From assembly GCA_022605955.1 (NCBI GenBank), contig JAKCOZ010000001.1, positions 23,304,146 through 23,368,145 of the forward strand: a stretch of DNA of 64,000 nt, read 5' to 3'. The notes below the pieces were generated by a model, which saw only the letters and a list, made by a program, of their open reading frames with translations, was not told the origin of the DNA and made no database searches. Both the position numbers and the translations under genes were made by a program. Below are positions 23,391 through 33,800 of the stretch, piece by piece (the first letter of the stretch is position 1; each line of letters begins with the position of its first letter). The DNA comes from Rallus limicola. Lineage: Eukaryota > Chordata > Aves > Gruiformes > Rallidae.

Positions 23391-23396
23391 AATAAA
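23391..23396 (+). terminator. CREB3L2: Distal candidate poly(A) signal AATAAA
   Basis: Last canonical hexamer before a long stretch lacking one, about 6.7 kb after the stop, followed by TTGTTTCCTTTCTTG-type T/G-rich sequence. A plausible end of the longest CREB3L2 transcript, given the long human 3' UTR. Confidence 0.4.
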
Positions 23397-23420
23397 TATT
23401 TTCTGTAGAAAAAGCAAATA

Positions 23421-26400
23421 CAGCTTGTTTCCTTTCTTGATGGTTGGAAGAGATCTGGTCCCTCAGCTTCGTATCCATCTTCAACACGGCAGAACCCCGG
23501 TAATTTAATGTGGTTTAATGCACACAGCTGTGTGTTAGACCAACGGTGTGGGTTTTTACTCAAGCTGTCAGCCCTCTTCCCCACCCCCCTTTTTTTTTTA
23601 ATTAGCAGAGAATTATATCTGTAACGATGGGTGAAAATTAGGTGAAGGCTGGTGACATTTAATAATGATCTTTGAGTGCAACTAGATGATACAGCTCCAT
23701 TAATATTAAATTCTCTCTCTATAAAAATGGGATCTAGGAAGGCTGATGCTCAGAGGGGCACTTCAGTCCAGTGATACCAGTTTGCTAAAGCATGCTGGAG
23801 CTCAATTCGTGTGGGCCAGAGAGAGACCTCCAGAAGGTAAGGGCTTTCCCTGCGCTGAATTTAGACTGGGCAACTAATTGTTTAAAAAGAACTCGTGAAA
23901 GCTAGCTTTCTGCTTGGGCTTTTAGGGGTTTGGGTTCTTTGCTGGCCTCAGCTCCTCCCCTTACCCCAAGTCAAGCTTGAGAGCACTCAGGAGCTTTCTC
24001 CAGCAGTTCAGAAGCTGCTTTTTTGCCTCTGTGAACAGTCAAGGGAATGCCCCGCAGCCCTGAAGCACCATCCAGCCAGGGAAAAGAAATGACTTTGCTG
24101 CTTTGAGTAGACCTGGGAAAGGAAAATACCTAATTTCTTCCAGTCTGGGGACTCTGTGGCTTTGATGGCCATCCAGGGAACTTGGTGATGGATGGCCTGG
24201 TACAGATGGGAAAATTGCCCTGCACAGAGCTGGTTTCATGACTGGTGTAGTCATTTGTATTATGCCAGGTTTCTACTAGGAAAGGGATTGCAGATATATA
24301 TGAGTCCTATACATCTGTGTAATAGGAACCAAGAGCTTATCCTCCACAGGAAATACTAGTGATGGAAGTAATGGTTCCAGCTTTATGGAACTGAAAATGG
24401 GAGCAAAGCAGATGGGCTTGGGGCCTCCTTTTCGCGGCCTCTTCAGAAAGGCTGCTTTAGAGGTTGCAGAAGTCAGCGTACCGTGAAAATCGGAACACCT
24501 TGGCCTGCACTAAATTTGTACTTGATGTGGATCTTCAGAAATGCCTTGGGTTTGGCTAAAGAGGTTAAAGCAGAGAACAAATTGGTGAAGGGGAAAAAAA
24601 GAACAACAGAAAACAGCTCTTCTCTCCTGAGCTCTGCCTTGCTGCTTTTAACCTAAGGGTTGTCTTTGCTGCCCACCATGGTTTGCTATCCCAGGAAAAG
24701 GAAAGTGGAATGAGAGGTTTGTTTATTTCCCCATCCAATCTTTTCGGTCTGTCCCATCATGCACATGGCCTTTCTGTGGTGCTGTAACAGAGCAGCTCTC
24801 CCAGGCAGAGCCCGATTCCAGCACTACAAGGTACTATCTAACTCTCCCTCGGTTGCAGCAGATGATGAAGCAGCTCGCTTACACAAAATTTGGTTTCTGT
24901 ACTTGAACCAAGAAGGTCTGTGGTGCTATTTCTTGGAAAGTGGGGGGAGAAGGGCCTTTGCCTTTGAAGTTCTGCATCCTGCTCCTTGGCTCTCAATGTT
25001 TCAGAGGTTACCACGGCCACTGTCTTTCTCCTGCTGCTGCTAGGTGCCCCTTGTTTTCTGAACAGGCAATTTCACTTGCCAGAACTATTGATCCAGGGCG
25101 CTCATTAACAGCATCAAGCCTCACATAAGACTTTTTAGGGAAAAATCATTACACCGTGACTGATGGGGGAACGTTACCCCTGAGCTAAGCTTTAGCTAAG
25201 CTCAGTTCCCCTGAACACACAAAACACTGGCTGGTGCTAAACGATTGGTTAAGGATCTCCTCGGCTCTCAGTGTTGCCCTTACAGCATCCTACAGCAGGC
25301 GATGCTGCAGGGAGCCTGTGATTAAAAAGAAACCTGCGTACAATGGAGAGATGCTGGGTGATGAGCTGTCAGCCTCGCTACCTGTCACCCACCCGTACAC
25401 ACTGCTCTTCGAAAAGCCTGTTACTGTTCCAATTCAGCGCTGAATTCTGATACTCTTTGAAGCTGATTCCTGTTGCGGGGCAGAAGGAATGCAGCTTGCA
25501 GTGCCTCTTACCGCACGGTGTGGGCAGTAAGTCTTCACCTTCTGCCGTTAGCTGCCGCTTGTGCCTACCTTACAACTTCACCACCCCACAGGTATTTCAT
25601 GGCAGATGGCAGTGCTTCCTTTCCTGGTTCGTTTGCTTTGGGTTGGGTTTTTGGGTTTATTTATTTATTTTTTTAGAAATGTGGACCTCATTAGCTTCGA
25701 GCTTGGGAGCAAAAGCTTGTACCTTTGCTGTAGATAAAACCTTTCTGCAGAAGCCATGTCCTGTAGAGACTGAGCACTGGCTGAGGACCGAGGAAATAAG
25801 CTTCTGAGTCTAGTGAGTTTGGCTGATCCTCCTCTGTGCTTCAGATTCCTGGTCTGCAAAATGGGGTCAGCGTCGGCTTCCTGCTCTCTGATGAACCAAA
25901 ACATGGTGATCCAGAGGAGGTAGTAATTAGAAACAAAAGCATGCCTCACTTGGTGTTGAATGAACAATGCTGGTGTGCCTTGTCACCCTTCAGCTCGTGC
26001 TTCAAAAAGTGACCGATTTGATTTCACATTTCCTTGGGGCTGCCCCAAACCATCCCCACAGAAGCTAGGAATGACTTGTTTCACTTTGTACAGTTCAATT
26101 AATCTTAAGTTGGATTTATACAAGTTCTATATGTTGCTATAAAATTACTATTTTGTGGGTCTGTACAGGAGGAAATCACAAATTCTGGCCCTTACCTTTG
26201 CTGCGGTGCACCGGAGGAAAAATGACAGTTGTACCCTAAGTCCACATCTGCCGGGTTGTCTCACTCCCACCGTCCAAAGAAATGCTTAGGTTCTGGTTTG
26301 ATCCATGGAATTTGTGAAGGGGCAGCACCCAGCAGCTCCAGGACAGGATCTGGCCATCATCACTTTCACTGAGAGCCTTGGCAACAGGGCCCAGGGTGTA

Positions 26401-28454
26401 TTTCTATCTATGGCAGCCCACGCACAGTGCTGCAAAATAGCTGGAAAACGGTAAAACAAGAAGAATGCAGTTGAAAGTAACTTGCCAGAGAACTAATGGG
26501 AACCAGGGCTGCAGGGTGAAGCTGCTCTGCCCTGTGGAGTGATCTGCTGAGGTGGCTCCATGCGAAGCCTCAGCGTCCCTCAGTTACCTGCTGGGTGCTC
26601 TACTTGAACTTCAGGTGCTGACCAAAGCGCATGTTGATGTGGGCGTTATCTATTGATGTTGGATCTGGGAAGGGAAGCTGGTGGCTGTTTCAGTCATGTT
26701 TAAATATAATAAAAAACCCAAACTGGGGAGATGCAACGTGTGCATGTGTGTATATATAAACTTAGGTACTTTTGTATGTTTGCCTGGAGGGCAAACTTTG
26801 AGGGTTAGCCTGAGAGTGAATTTTGTATGACCATAAGGAATATGGTCCATTCTAAGCAGGCTGACATCTTGCTAGTTAGCCTGGAATGCAAAACAAGCAG
26901 GGGTGCCTCACCCCTTTCTTCCCTCCTCTCCTTGTTCCTATATCCATCTCTTTACCATTAGGAATAGGATCTGCTCTGAATAAAACTCACCACAATGCTC
27001 ACAGTCTGTGCACACCGGAGCGTCCAGAATGGGATTTAACAAGCATGTGAGTCATGGAACAAACCTCCTTCCCTTGGCTTTAATCCGAAAGGCTGAATTC
27101 CCTCCTTTCTCCACATTTTCTCTTTCATTTCCACCTTCCACTCTGCTATTCAGGGTGTGCAGTATGGTCAGAACTTTCCACCCAGGAAAACAAAATGAGC
27201 TTCCTGTCTTCTGAAGCTTGTCGGCTCTCCCAGATGTGATCACACAGAGTGGTGCAAGGTGCTCCTCAACCCAACCAACCATCCCTTGGATGAGATGCCA
27301 GCTTAAGAAACATGATCCTGGCTGTGGGGATTCCATCTTTTGCCGGCATGATGGTCCCCAAGATACTGACAAAACCTGCTAACAATCCATTTTTGTGCTC
27401 ATCCCATCCCTGCTCTTCTGGCAGTATGTCTGCAGCCGCGCCTTGGACCAAGCGTGATGCTCTGACAAAGGTTTTGCTGTTGCTGCCTTTCTCAGGCCAC
27501 AGGAACTGACAGCTACACCGCAGGTGTAAGTGTGTACACAGGGCTTTCCTTCGCCAGCCTCAGATTCTCTCATAATTGTTCATATTCAGAAGAAAAAAAA
27601 AAAGGCATAGGAAGTCGATTTAGCACTTAATGTTGCAAATGAGTCACCAAATTGTAGCAGTCAGAGGGAAAACAGGTAATCCTGGAGCAGGGTGTAAGTA
27701 TGGGCATGTGGGGAGAATGGTTCTTGAGGAGCAGGAGCTGCAGCAGCATTTAAGCTGGAAGACATGGCTCCATGGCATGGATGTTTGCTGGGGGGGGCGG
27801 AGAGGGGGAGAGTGTTGGAAACCCTGATTTGTTGTTAGGCTTTGCTCCAGATGCTCTGGGAGGGGTAGAGGGGGGTGATGGAGGGGTTTGCCAGGGTGCG
27901 GGACATAGACCTGTTTTCACGCGGGCACAAGGCTGGAAGAACAAAGCTGTGAGTTGGCCTGGGCTGTTCTGCTCTTCTGACTGCAAAATTAATTTGCAAT
28001 TAACGTGTTTTTTGCACATGCCGTTGACATCTTCTCATAGCAACAGAGCACGCAGTCTTGACCAATGACAAAACCTCTAAGATAACATCTGAGGACCAGA
28101 GGGTGCTTGTAGCACTGCTCCTCTTCCTTGAAGCTGCCCATTAGGTTATGTCTGAAGTGGTCTTCAGCAGTTCCGTCTCAGAATGGTTTTGTTTCCTTCT
28201 GCAAAATGTAATTGTCACATACACTTAGATTGGATCCTTTTGCTGGCAGTGTGGGCTGCTAATTTCCCTGGAAGCTCATCTGGAGACTTTCTGCCCCATG
28301 TCCCAGCTCTGCATGGAAAAATCATCGAGGGTTTCAGGAGAGCTCCATGCTGGCATGCAGATATCTCTGCACATGGCTCAGAGAGCAAGCTCCAGACCTC
28401 CTTTTAGCAGTTCTGCATGAGAGCTTTAGTTTTGCTTATAATAACCCATGTATT
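23421..28454. other. Intergenic region between CREB3L2 and DGKI
   Basis: No gene supported. Contains a probable MIR relic (25829-25875), an imperfect nested inverted repeat (25165-25211), a TTTA-rich stretch near 25655-25675 and G-rich tracts at 27789-27890. Open frames of 60-116 residues here lack family resemblance. The AT-rich segment about 23600-23720 has the look of conserved noncoding sequence but cannot be tested here. Confidence 0.6.
25829..25875 (+). mobile_element. Probable MIR SINE relic
   Basis: The segment CTGTGCTTCAGATTCCTGGT followed by CTGCAAAATGGGGTCAG resembles the MIR 3' segment (CTCAGTTTCCTCATCTGTAAAATGGGG). Only about 45 bases are recognisable, so the call is tentative. 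Confidence 0.45.
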
Positions 28455-28516
28455 GGGGCTTGGACCTGATGATCTCTTGAGGTCCCTTCCAACCCCTACA
28501 ATTCTGTGATTCTGTA
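28455..28516 (+). mobile_element. CR1 3'-end fragment (about 60 bp)
   Basis: Ends TTGGACCTGATGATCTCTTG, AGGTCCCTTCCAACCCCTAC and AATTCTGTGATTCTGT: the extreme CR1 3' end with two copies of the octamer-like tail (ATTCTGTG/ATTCTGT). Severely 5'-truncated, as is usual for CR1. The fragment at 52865-52920 is nearly identical. Confidence 0.85.
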
Positions 28517-28879
28517 TTACATGTGAAAGTACACTTTTTTCCATGCACTGCAATAATAACTAGAAGTACTCTAAGCTTTGGGGGAGAAAATGTACATATG
28601 TGTCGAGGGAAGCACATAGACATGTAGATGATGCGGGCATCAATTGTGCATAGGGATACATGGTAATTTTGAAAGTTGGATGAATTTTTAAATGCTTGAA
28701 CAGTGGTAAAAAGATGTACTTTTCATCACCCTTTTGTACTGCCAACAAGGGCAGGAAAACATTGGCTGGCTGGCTCAGAGAGCCTGTCACTCATGAAGTC
28801 AAAAGATGGAAATGGGATACGTGCTAAGTGTGGAGAAGCTAGATCTTTAAATAGGGTTGGAGAAGGAGCAAGAGTCAGG

Positions 28880-29545
28880 TATAAAGAGCAGCCCTGAGGA
28901 GAAGGTCTTGGGGGTGTTGATAGTCGTAAAGCTCAACGTGACCCCAGCAATGTGCACTTGCAGCCCAAAAACTCAACCATATCCTGGGCTGCATCAAAAC
29001 CAGCGTGACCAGCCCATCAAGGGAGGTGTTTCTGTCCCTCTGCTCTGGTGAGACCCCACCTGGAGTGCTGCAGTCAGCTCTGGGGTCCTCAGTACAAGAC
29101 ACATGGAGCTGTTGGAGTGAGTACAGAGGAGGGGCATGAAGATGATCTGAAGCCTGGAACACCTCTCCTGTGAAGACAGGCTGAGGGAGTTGGGATTGTT
29201 CAGCCTGGAGAGAGCTTACTGCAGCCTCCCAGTACCTGAAGGGACCTGCAGGAGAGATGGAGAGTGGCTGTTTACAAGTAGTTGTAGGACAAGGGGTAAT
29301 AGATTTAACCTAAAAGGGGGAAGATTTAGATTAGATGTTAGGAAGAAACATCTGTGGGGGTGGTGAGGCCCTGGCACAGGTTTCCCAGAGAAGCTGTGGC
29401 TGCCCCCTCCCTGGCAGTGTTCAAGGCCAGGTTGGACAGGGCTTTGAGCAACCTGGTGTAGTGGAAGGTGTCCCTGCCCATGGCAGGGATTAGATGGTCT
29501 TGGAGGTCCCTTCCAACCCCAACCAGTCTGTGAATCAATGATAAC
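28880..29545 (+). mobile_element. CR1 LINE, 5'-truncated, diverged
   Basis: Matches the reverse-transcriptase C-terminal part and 3' end of CR1: recognisable blocks include GGTGTTTCTGTCCCTCTGCT, GACCCCACCTGGAGTGCTGC, CCTGGAGAGAGCTTACTGCA, TTCAAGGCCAGGTTGGACAG and GAGGTCCCTTCCAACCCC. Indels break the frame throughout, so it is older than the copy at 39740. It ends about 415 bp before the DGKI CpG island. Confidence 0.92.
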
Positions 29546-29959
29546 CTTTTGACTGGCCTAAGTCTGATTCAGACCCAAAACTTCGCAGCATTTACATGCT
29601 GGGCACCTGTCCGACCTGTAGGTACCGGCTCTGCTGTGACACAGGGGTGACAAAGGGGCAAGGCCAGGCAAGTAAGTAATCTGTGGAGAAGTGCTGGGTC
29701 TGAGAACTGTTCCTGTAGGGTTTGCCTTCTCCATAGGGTGTCATTGTTCATGTTCCTCTTCTTTTATTCTTAGATCTTTCTATTTTGGATCACACTGCCT
29801 TGGAGAAGCTTGGATGCAGAAAAGAAAGCATTTGGCCGAGCGTAATGCCTGCTGTCATTTCTGTGCAGCCCCAGACCTTCACCTTTTCCAGACTTTTTAA
29901 TCTTACCTTGGCTGTCGGCTCACGTGCTCAGACAGCCCCTGCTGATGCCTCCTTGGAGA
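29546..29959. other. Spacer between CR1 and CpG island
   Basis: About 410 bp with ordinary composition; no gene or repeat recognised. CpG density begins to rise near 29900. Confidence 0.6.
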
Positions 29960-30343
29960 GTTCTCCATCGTCTGCCCCGGCGCACAAAAGGGAGAAGCGG
30001 GGCAGGGGGTGGGAGGACAATTTCTGTTCCTAAGGGGCACCGTGACGCTCGTGCCGAAGGATTTCTCCTCGGAGTAGGGCGCTTTGTGTCTGAGCGCCTC
30101 AAATTGGGGTTGCCGGGGGAAAACGCAGCCGAGCTCGATACGTGTGAGCAGATCGGGACACAGCGGGTGCCCTGCCGCACCCGAGCCGCCCGCAAAGGCG
30201 CTTCGCCCGTGGCACCCGGAGAGGACCGGGCACGGCTGAGGCCGGAACCTGGCCCGGCGGCCCCACGTCTCCGCGGCCGTCTCGCTGCGCTGCTGACCGG
30301 GCCGACACCGCCTCCCCCGCCCCGGGCGGCCCGACGGTCTCCT

Positions 30344-30480
30344 TGACGTGGGGGCGTGGGCGTGGCGCCGCAGGGCGTGGCGGAGGGGGCGTGGCAGCGG
30401 GCGCGGCGCGGCGATTGGCCGGCGGGCGGCGGGGCGTGGCGGGGGGGCGTGGGCGGCCGGGAGTTTCCCACAATGCCCCG
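30344..30480 (+). promoter_or_regulatory. DGKI: DGKI proximal promoter motif cluster
   Basis: No TATA box. In order: TGACGTGG (30344-30351, UPRE/CRE-like); GGGCGTGG octamers starting at 30352, 30358, 30373, 30387, 30432 and 30445 (SP/KLF/EGR class); perfect EGR1 nonamers GCGTGGGCG at 30354-30362 and 30447-30455; ATTGG (inverted CCAAT) at 30414-30418; GGGCGG at 30424 and 30451; GGGAGTTTCC (NF-kB consensus) at 30459-30468; and TTCCCACAATGC (30465-30476), one base off a ZNF143-type core. The transcription start probably lies within or shortly downstream of this block, but its base is not determinable. Confidence 0.65.
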
Positions 30481-30497
30481 CTGCAGTGCGGCCGCTG

Positions 30498-30668
30498 ATG
30501 GATGCTGCGCGGCCGCGCTGCCATTTGCAGCCGCCGCGGCTCGCAGCGCGCCCCGCGGCCCCGGGAGCAGCGGCTCCCCGGCCACCGCCGCCCCTCAGCG
30601 CCTCCAGCCGCCGGCTACCCCCCGCCTGCCCCCTCCTCCTTCTCAGCCCCGCTGTCCCGCCGCAATGA
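30498..30668 (+). other. Upstream ORF overlapping the DGKI start (ATGA)
   Basis: An open frame of 56 codons beginning MDAARPRCHLQPP and ending PPQ-stop. Its TGA (30666-30668) overlaps the DGKI ATG (30665-30667) as ATGA. The first residues resemble the human DGKI N-terminus as I recall it (MDAAGRGCHL), where they are in frame with the downstream MNP. Here the two are one frame apart. It may be a uORF, a lineage frameshift, or a sequencing error in GC-rich DNA. Confidence 0.55.
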
Positions 30669-30855
30669 ACCCCCCAGCCGCAGCCAGCGGAGAGGAGACG
30701 GGGGCGGCCGGTAGCGGCGGCTGCCGGGGGGCCGAGGGTGGTGGGGAGGCGGCGGGTGCCGCCGGGGTCCCGGAGGAGCCGGGACTGTCAGCGGCGGAGG
30801 AGTCGCTGGAGGAGAAGCTGCGGAGCCTCACCTTCAGGAAGCAGGTGTCCTACAG
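30665..30855 (+). CDS. DGKI: DGKI, diacylglycerol kinase iota, first coding exon
   Basis: Type IV diacylglycerol kinase, which phosphorylates diacylglycerol to phosphatidic acid and damps DAG signalling; mainly in brain and retina, with C1 domains, MARCKS-like nuclear signal, catalytic domain, ankyrin repeats and PDZ-binding tail encoded by later exons outside this window. This exon gives 63 residues plus two bases: a Gly/Ala/Glu-rich low-complexity start (MNPPAAASGEETGAAG), then LEEKLRSLTFRKQVSYR, matching human DGKI LEEKLRNLTFRKQVSYR right at the exon end. Donor GTGGGT at 30856. Start chosen at 30665 because it aligns with the internal human MNP; the in-frame ATG at 30473 (A at -3) would add 64 residues with no known homology. 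DGKZ is less likely given the exact SLTFRKQVSYR match and synteny with CREB3L2. Confidence 0.92.
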
Positions 30856-33800
30856 GTGGGTGCCGGGCGGGCGGGGCCAGCTAAGGGCGCCGTCGGCGCC
30901 CCCCTCGGGGACACCTCTCGGACACCGTGTGCCAGCGGGCGGGGAGGCGGCAGGCGGGGTCCGGCGGCGGTGCGACTGGGCAGCGGTGTTAGGGCAGCAC
31001 CCTGGGGCTTGAGGGGGCTTTTCCTTCGTCCTGAAGCCTAAAAGAGAACCCCTGCAGGTAGACATCCTGCTAAGCCAGCGACATGCCCCCAGCCCAGCCG
31101 CTGCCGTGGGGTTTGCGGTGCTCCTCCAGCGCGGCAGCGCCGGGGGAGACGGGGCGGAGGACGGCGTACGTGGGTGAACTTCAGAGTTACTCGGAGAGAC
31201 CGTCAGGGATCTCGCCCGGCTGCCGGGGGAAGAGGTCTGCTTTACGCTTTGCCCCTCTCAATGAAAACACATCCGCCCGCGTTCCCGGCGCCTCCAAACG
31301 CTCGCAAAAGGGATCTGAAAAAACCCTTTTCTGGTGGCCTCGCTGCTCCCGAGGGAGGTTTGGAGCGCGGGTCTCCGCTCCCTCCCGCTCCCCGCCCGTG
31401 CCGGCAGCCGTTGCATAAGCCTCAGCGGTTGGCAAGACAGGTGGGCTGCTGTGCCCGAGCCCCAACGCGTGGCCGCGGGCCGCGAGTGGGCTGTCTCCGA
31501 GCAGCCACATGCCACGCTATGGCCAGAGCAGTGTGCCACTCTCACAACTGGGTCCTGTGTTTTTATGGCCGTCTCTGGTAGCGGATAAATAGCTTCCTTC
31601 CTTCCGTAAGGTCACCTGTATGAAGGGGCTGCCGCGGGGCTTCTCTGCCTTGCTGTTGCCATCAAGGATCTGTTAACGCTCAGCAGCCGCTGACAGCGGT
31701 TGCTGTCTGAGCTGCTTCATGCCCAAAAGTTCTCGAGTCTTACCTAATTCTGTCTGCGAAGCCCCGGTGGAGGCAGCACGCCATCAGTAACTAGTATTCC
31801 AGCCTGCTTAGGGATGAGCCCTCTTAACCGGGAGGATAGAAAGCACGGAGCTGCTACTTATTTCATCCCTGCAAGGAAAGAGTGTCTCTAGCTCTAGGTA
31901 AACTAGCTGAAGAATCTCCCCTGACACAGAGACACTTTTTTTTAACCTGCTGCCGATTTACATGTGAGGTAGCTCAGTAATGGTTTGAGTCTGCCTGTGG
32001 TAGGGCTTAAAACTGGAGTAATTAAATGCTCTTCATAGCTGAAGCGTTATCTTAAACTTCGTGTATGCAGGGAGACTTCCCCATAAAGGCTGATGCTCTC
32101 ACTGGTGAGTGTGAAGTTTGGGCTGATTTATACTAGACTCAATTAGGTGAGGGATGTGAAAAGGAAAACTTCCTGGACACCTAAAGAGCATTGCACAGGT
32201 CACCGCTCCATACTTTTGGGTCTCTACCCTGACAGTTTTCCCAGCATGTGCTATTTAGGGGCAGGTAGTGTTGCAGGTAAAGGCAGATTCTGTGGGTGGG
32301 CTGCTGAAGTACTGGCTAGTAAGACAGGTTTGATAACATGTCTGCCTTTGGTATAGAAGGCATGGGGCTTGCAGGAAGTCTTGGAGGTGCTTCTCCTCAG
32401 GCTCTACACTCACATTTTTATTGGATTTGTTTTGGCATACTCTCCTTTTTGGTGAGGGGTATTAAAATCTGTTTGTCATGTCCTGTTCTCTAGGTCATCG
32501 AAAAGCATATTAGACATGGGTATTCTTGAAGCTTTCAGCACGGTGTAGGCTTGTACATGTTTCATAACAAATGCTCGTAGGAGGAAAAATTTGGTTTACT
32601 TCTCTTTTTCCTCCTGCCTCTCTTTATCTCCCTTTAGCCAGCATGAAGCAAGTCCTAAACCTTTAGATATAAAAACCTTTTTCTAAGCACCTCTGAGTTA
32701 GTATTATTCATTCTACTTGACTTAGGATGTATGCAAGGAAGTACGTTTTCTTTGCATCCTTGGATTTCCCCACCACCTTTTCTTCTTTTGAGCTGGTTTC
32801 CCACAGGTAATGCACATTCCCTCATTTATCCACAATGAGAACAGCCTGAGTAGATAGAAGAGTAGAAAACTTCCACAAAGGACCTCCACTGAGCTCTCCA
32901 TACCCCTCACCCCCCAGGCTCCTTCAATTGCTACCATTTCTCTCAGTAAATTACTGTGCTGAAATACAGGTGTAAATGACTATATTATATACAGGAAAAT
33001 CTATTTATGTTGGCACTTGGGCTCCTTTATCCTCTGGCGCCATAGAAGTTATTCAAGGCATCATACAGACTTTCAAACAGCTCACTTAGAATTCCTTATG
33101 CGGGTGCATCGCCTTGACACGCACCCACATGTCTGTATTTATACAAGCAGAAAGGAACCCCGCAGTTGGAATTTGCTTTAACATAATAGAAGTTTGTGAA
33201 AATACAGATAGAAAAATTCTGTTGGTGGCAACTGAAGGAATGAAACAGGCGGCTGGAAGAGAGGTCAAGGTATTGTCACAAGGGAAAAAAGGAAGAAAAC
33301 CAACAATGTTTCCAATAAAAATCTTATGGAAGTCATTCCCTACCATGAAACTGTGGTTTGCCTGAACCTGGCTTAAAGTATCATCTTCCTCCTCCCCCTC
33401 CTTTTTTCGTTGTTGTTGATGACCAACTGTTTTCATTGTGATGCAGATCTATGTAGTGTTTGCATACAGATAACTTGTTTTTTGCTCTAGAATTGTTCCA
33501 AACCCATGAGCAACACAGTTGGGAAAATGAGGTTTTGTACTGGCATAGCCAGTGGCTTGCAGTGCCCAAACAGCTGTATTAAATACAGAATGAATTTGTC
33601 TAGTAAATGCCAACGCAGGCATGTTTGTCTCCCTTTATTGAACCATCAGGAGGAAAAACCTTGCTCTTCTAGGGAGGCTCACAGCCCTTCCCGTGTTCCC
33701 AGCCATACCCACCTTGCAGCTGATGGTCACAAAGCTCGCTGCCCACCCCAAAAGCTTGTCATTCTGTTAAGAGCAGATATTTGCTTGCCGGTTTCTTTCT

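Larger units (their letters stand above)
16659..23420 (+). other. CREB3L2: CREB3L2 3' UTR (downstream limit uncertain)
   Basis: Human CREB3L2 has a 3' UTR of several kilobases, so a long one is expected here. AATAAA hexamers occur at 16660-16665 (2 bases after the stop, unlikely used), 17849-17854, 18428-18433 (followed by a strong T-rich downstream region), 21402-21407, 22289-22294 and 23391-23396. Within it lie a (TG)n tract near 16953-16970, a G-rich tract at 17131-17148, a Pumilio-type TGTAAATA at 17687, a 23-bp tandem duplication at 21868 and a long (GT)n at about 22475-22502. Which signals are used cannot be decided from sequence alone. Confidence 0.6.
29960..31520. promoter_or_regulatory. 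CpG island of DGKI
   Basis: About 1.5 kb with many CpGs and very high GC, spanning the DGKI promoter, first coding exon and start of intron 1. The rest of the window is CpG-poor. Long open frames on both strands here (for example 29920-30585 minus) are a by-product of GC richness. Confidence 0.93.

Noticed and set aside
29920..30585. 221-codon antisense open frame over the DGKI promoter
   Set aside because: Pro/Arg/Ala-rich translation typical of CpG-island sequence read in any frame; no domain, no splice or poly(A) support.
30356..31012. 218-codon open frame that includes the DGKI start exon and reads on past 30855
   Set aside because: Only 30665-30855 is supported by homology; beyond 30855 it runs into intron 1, and upstream of 30665 it has no known similarity.
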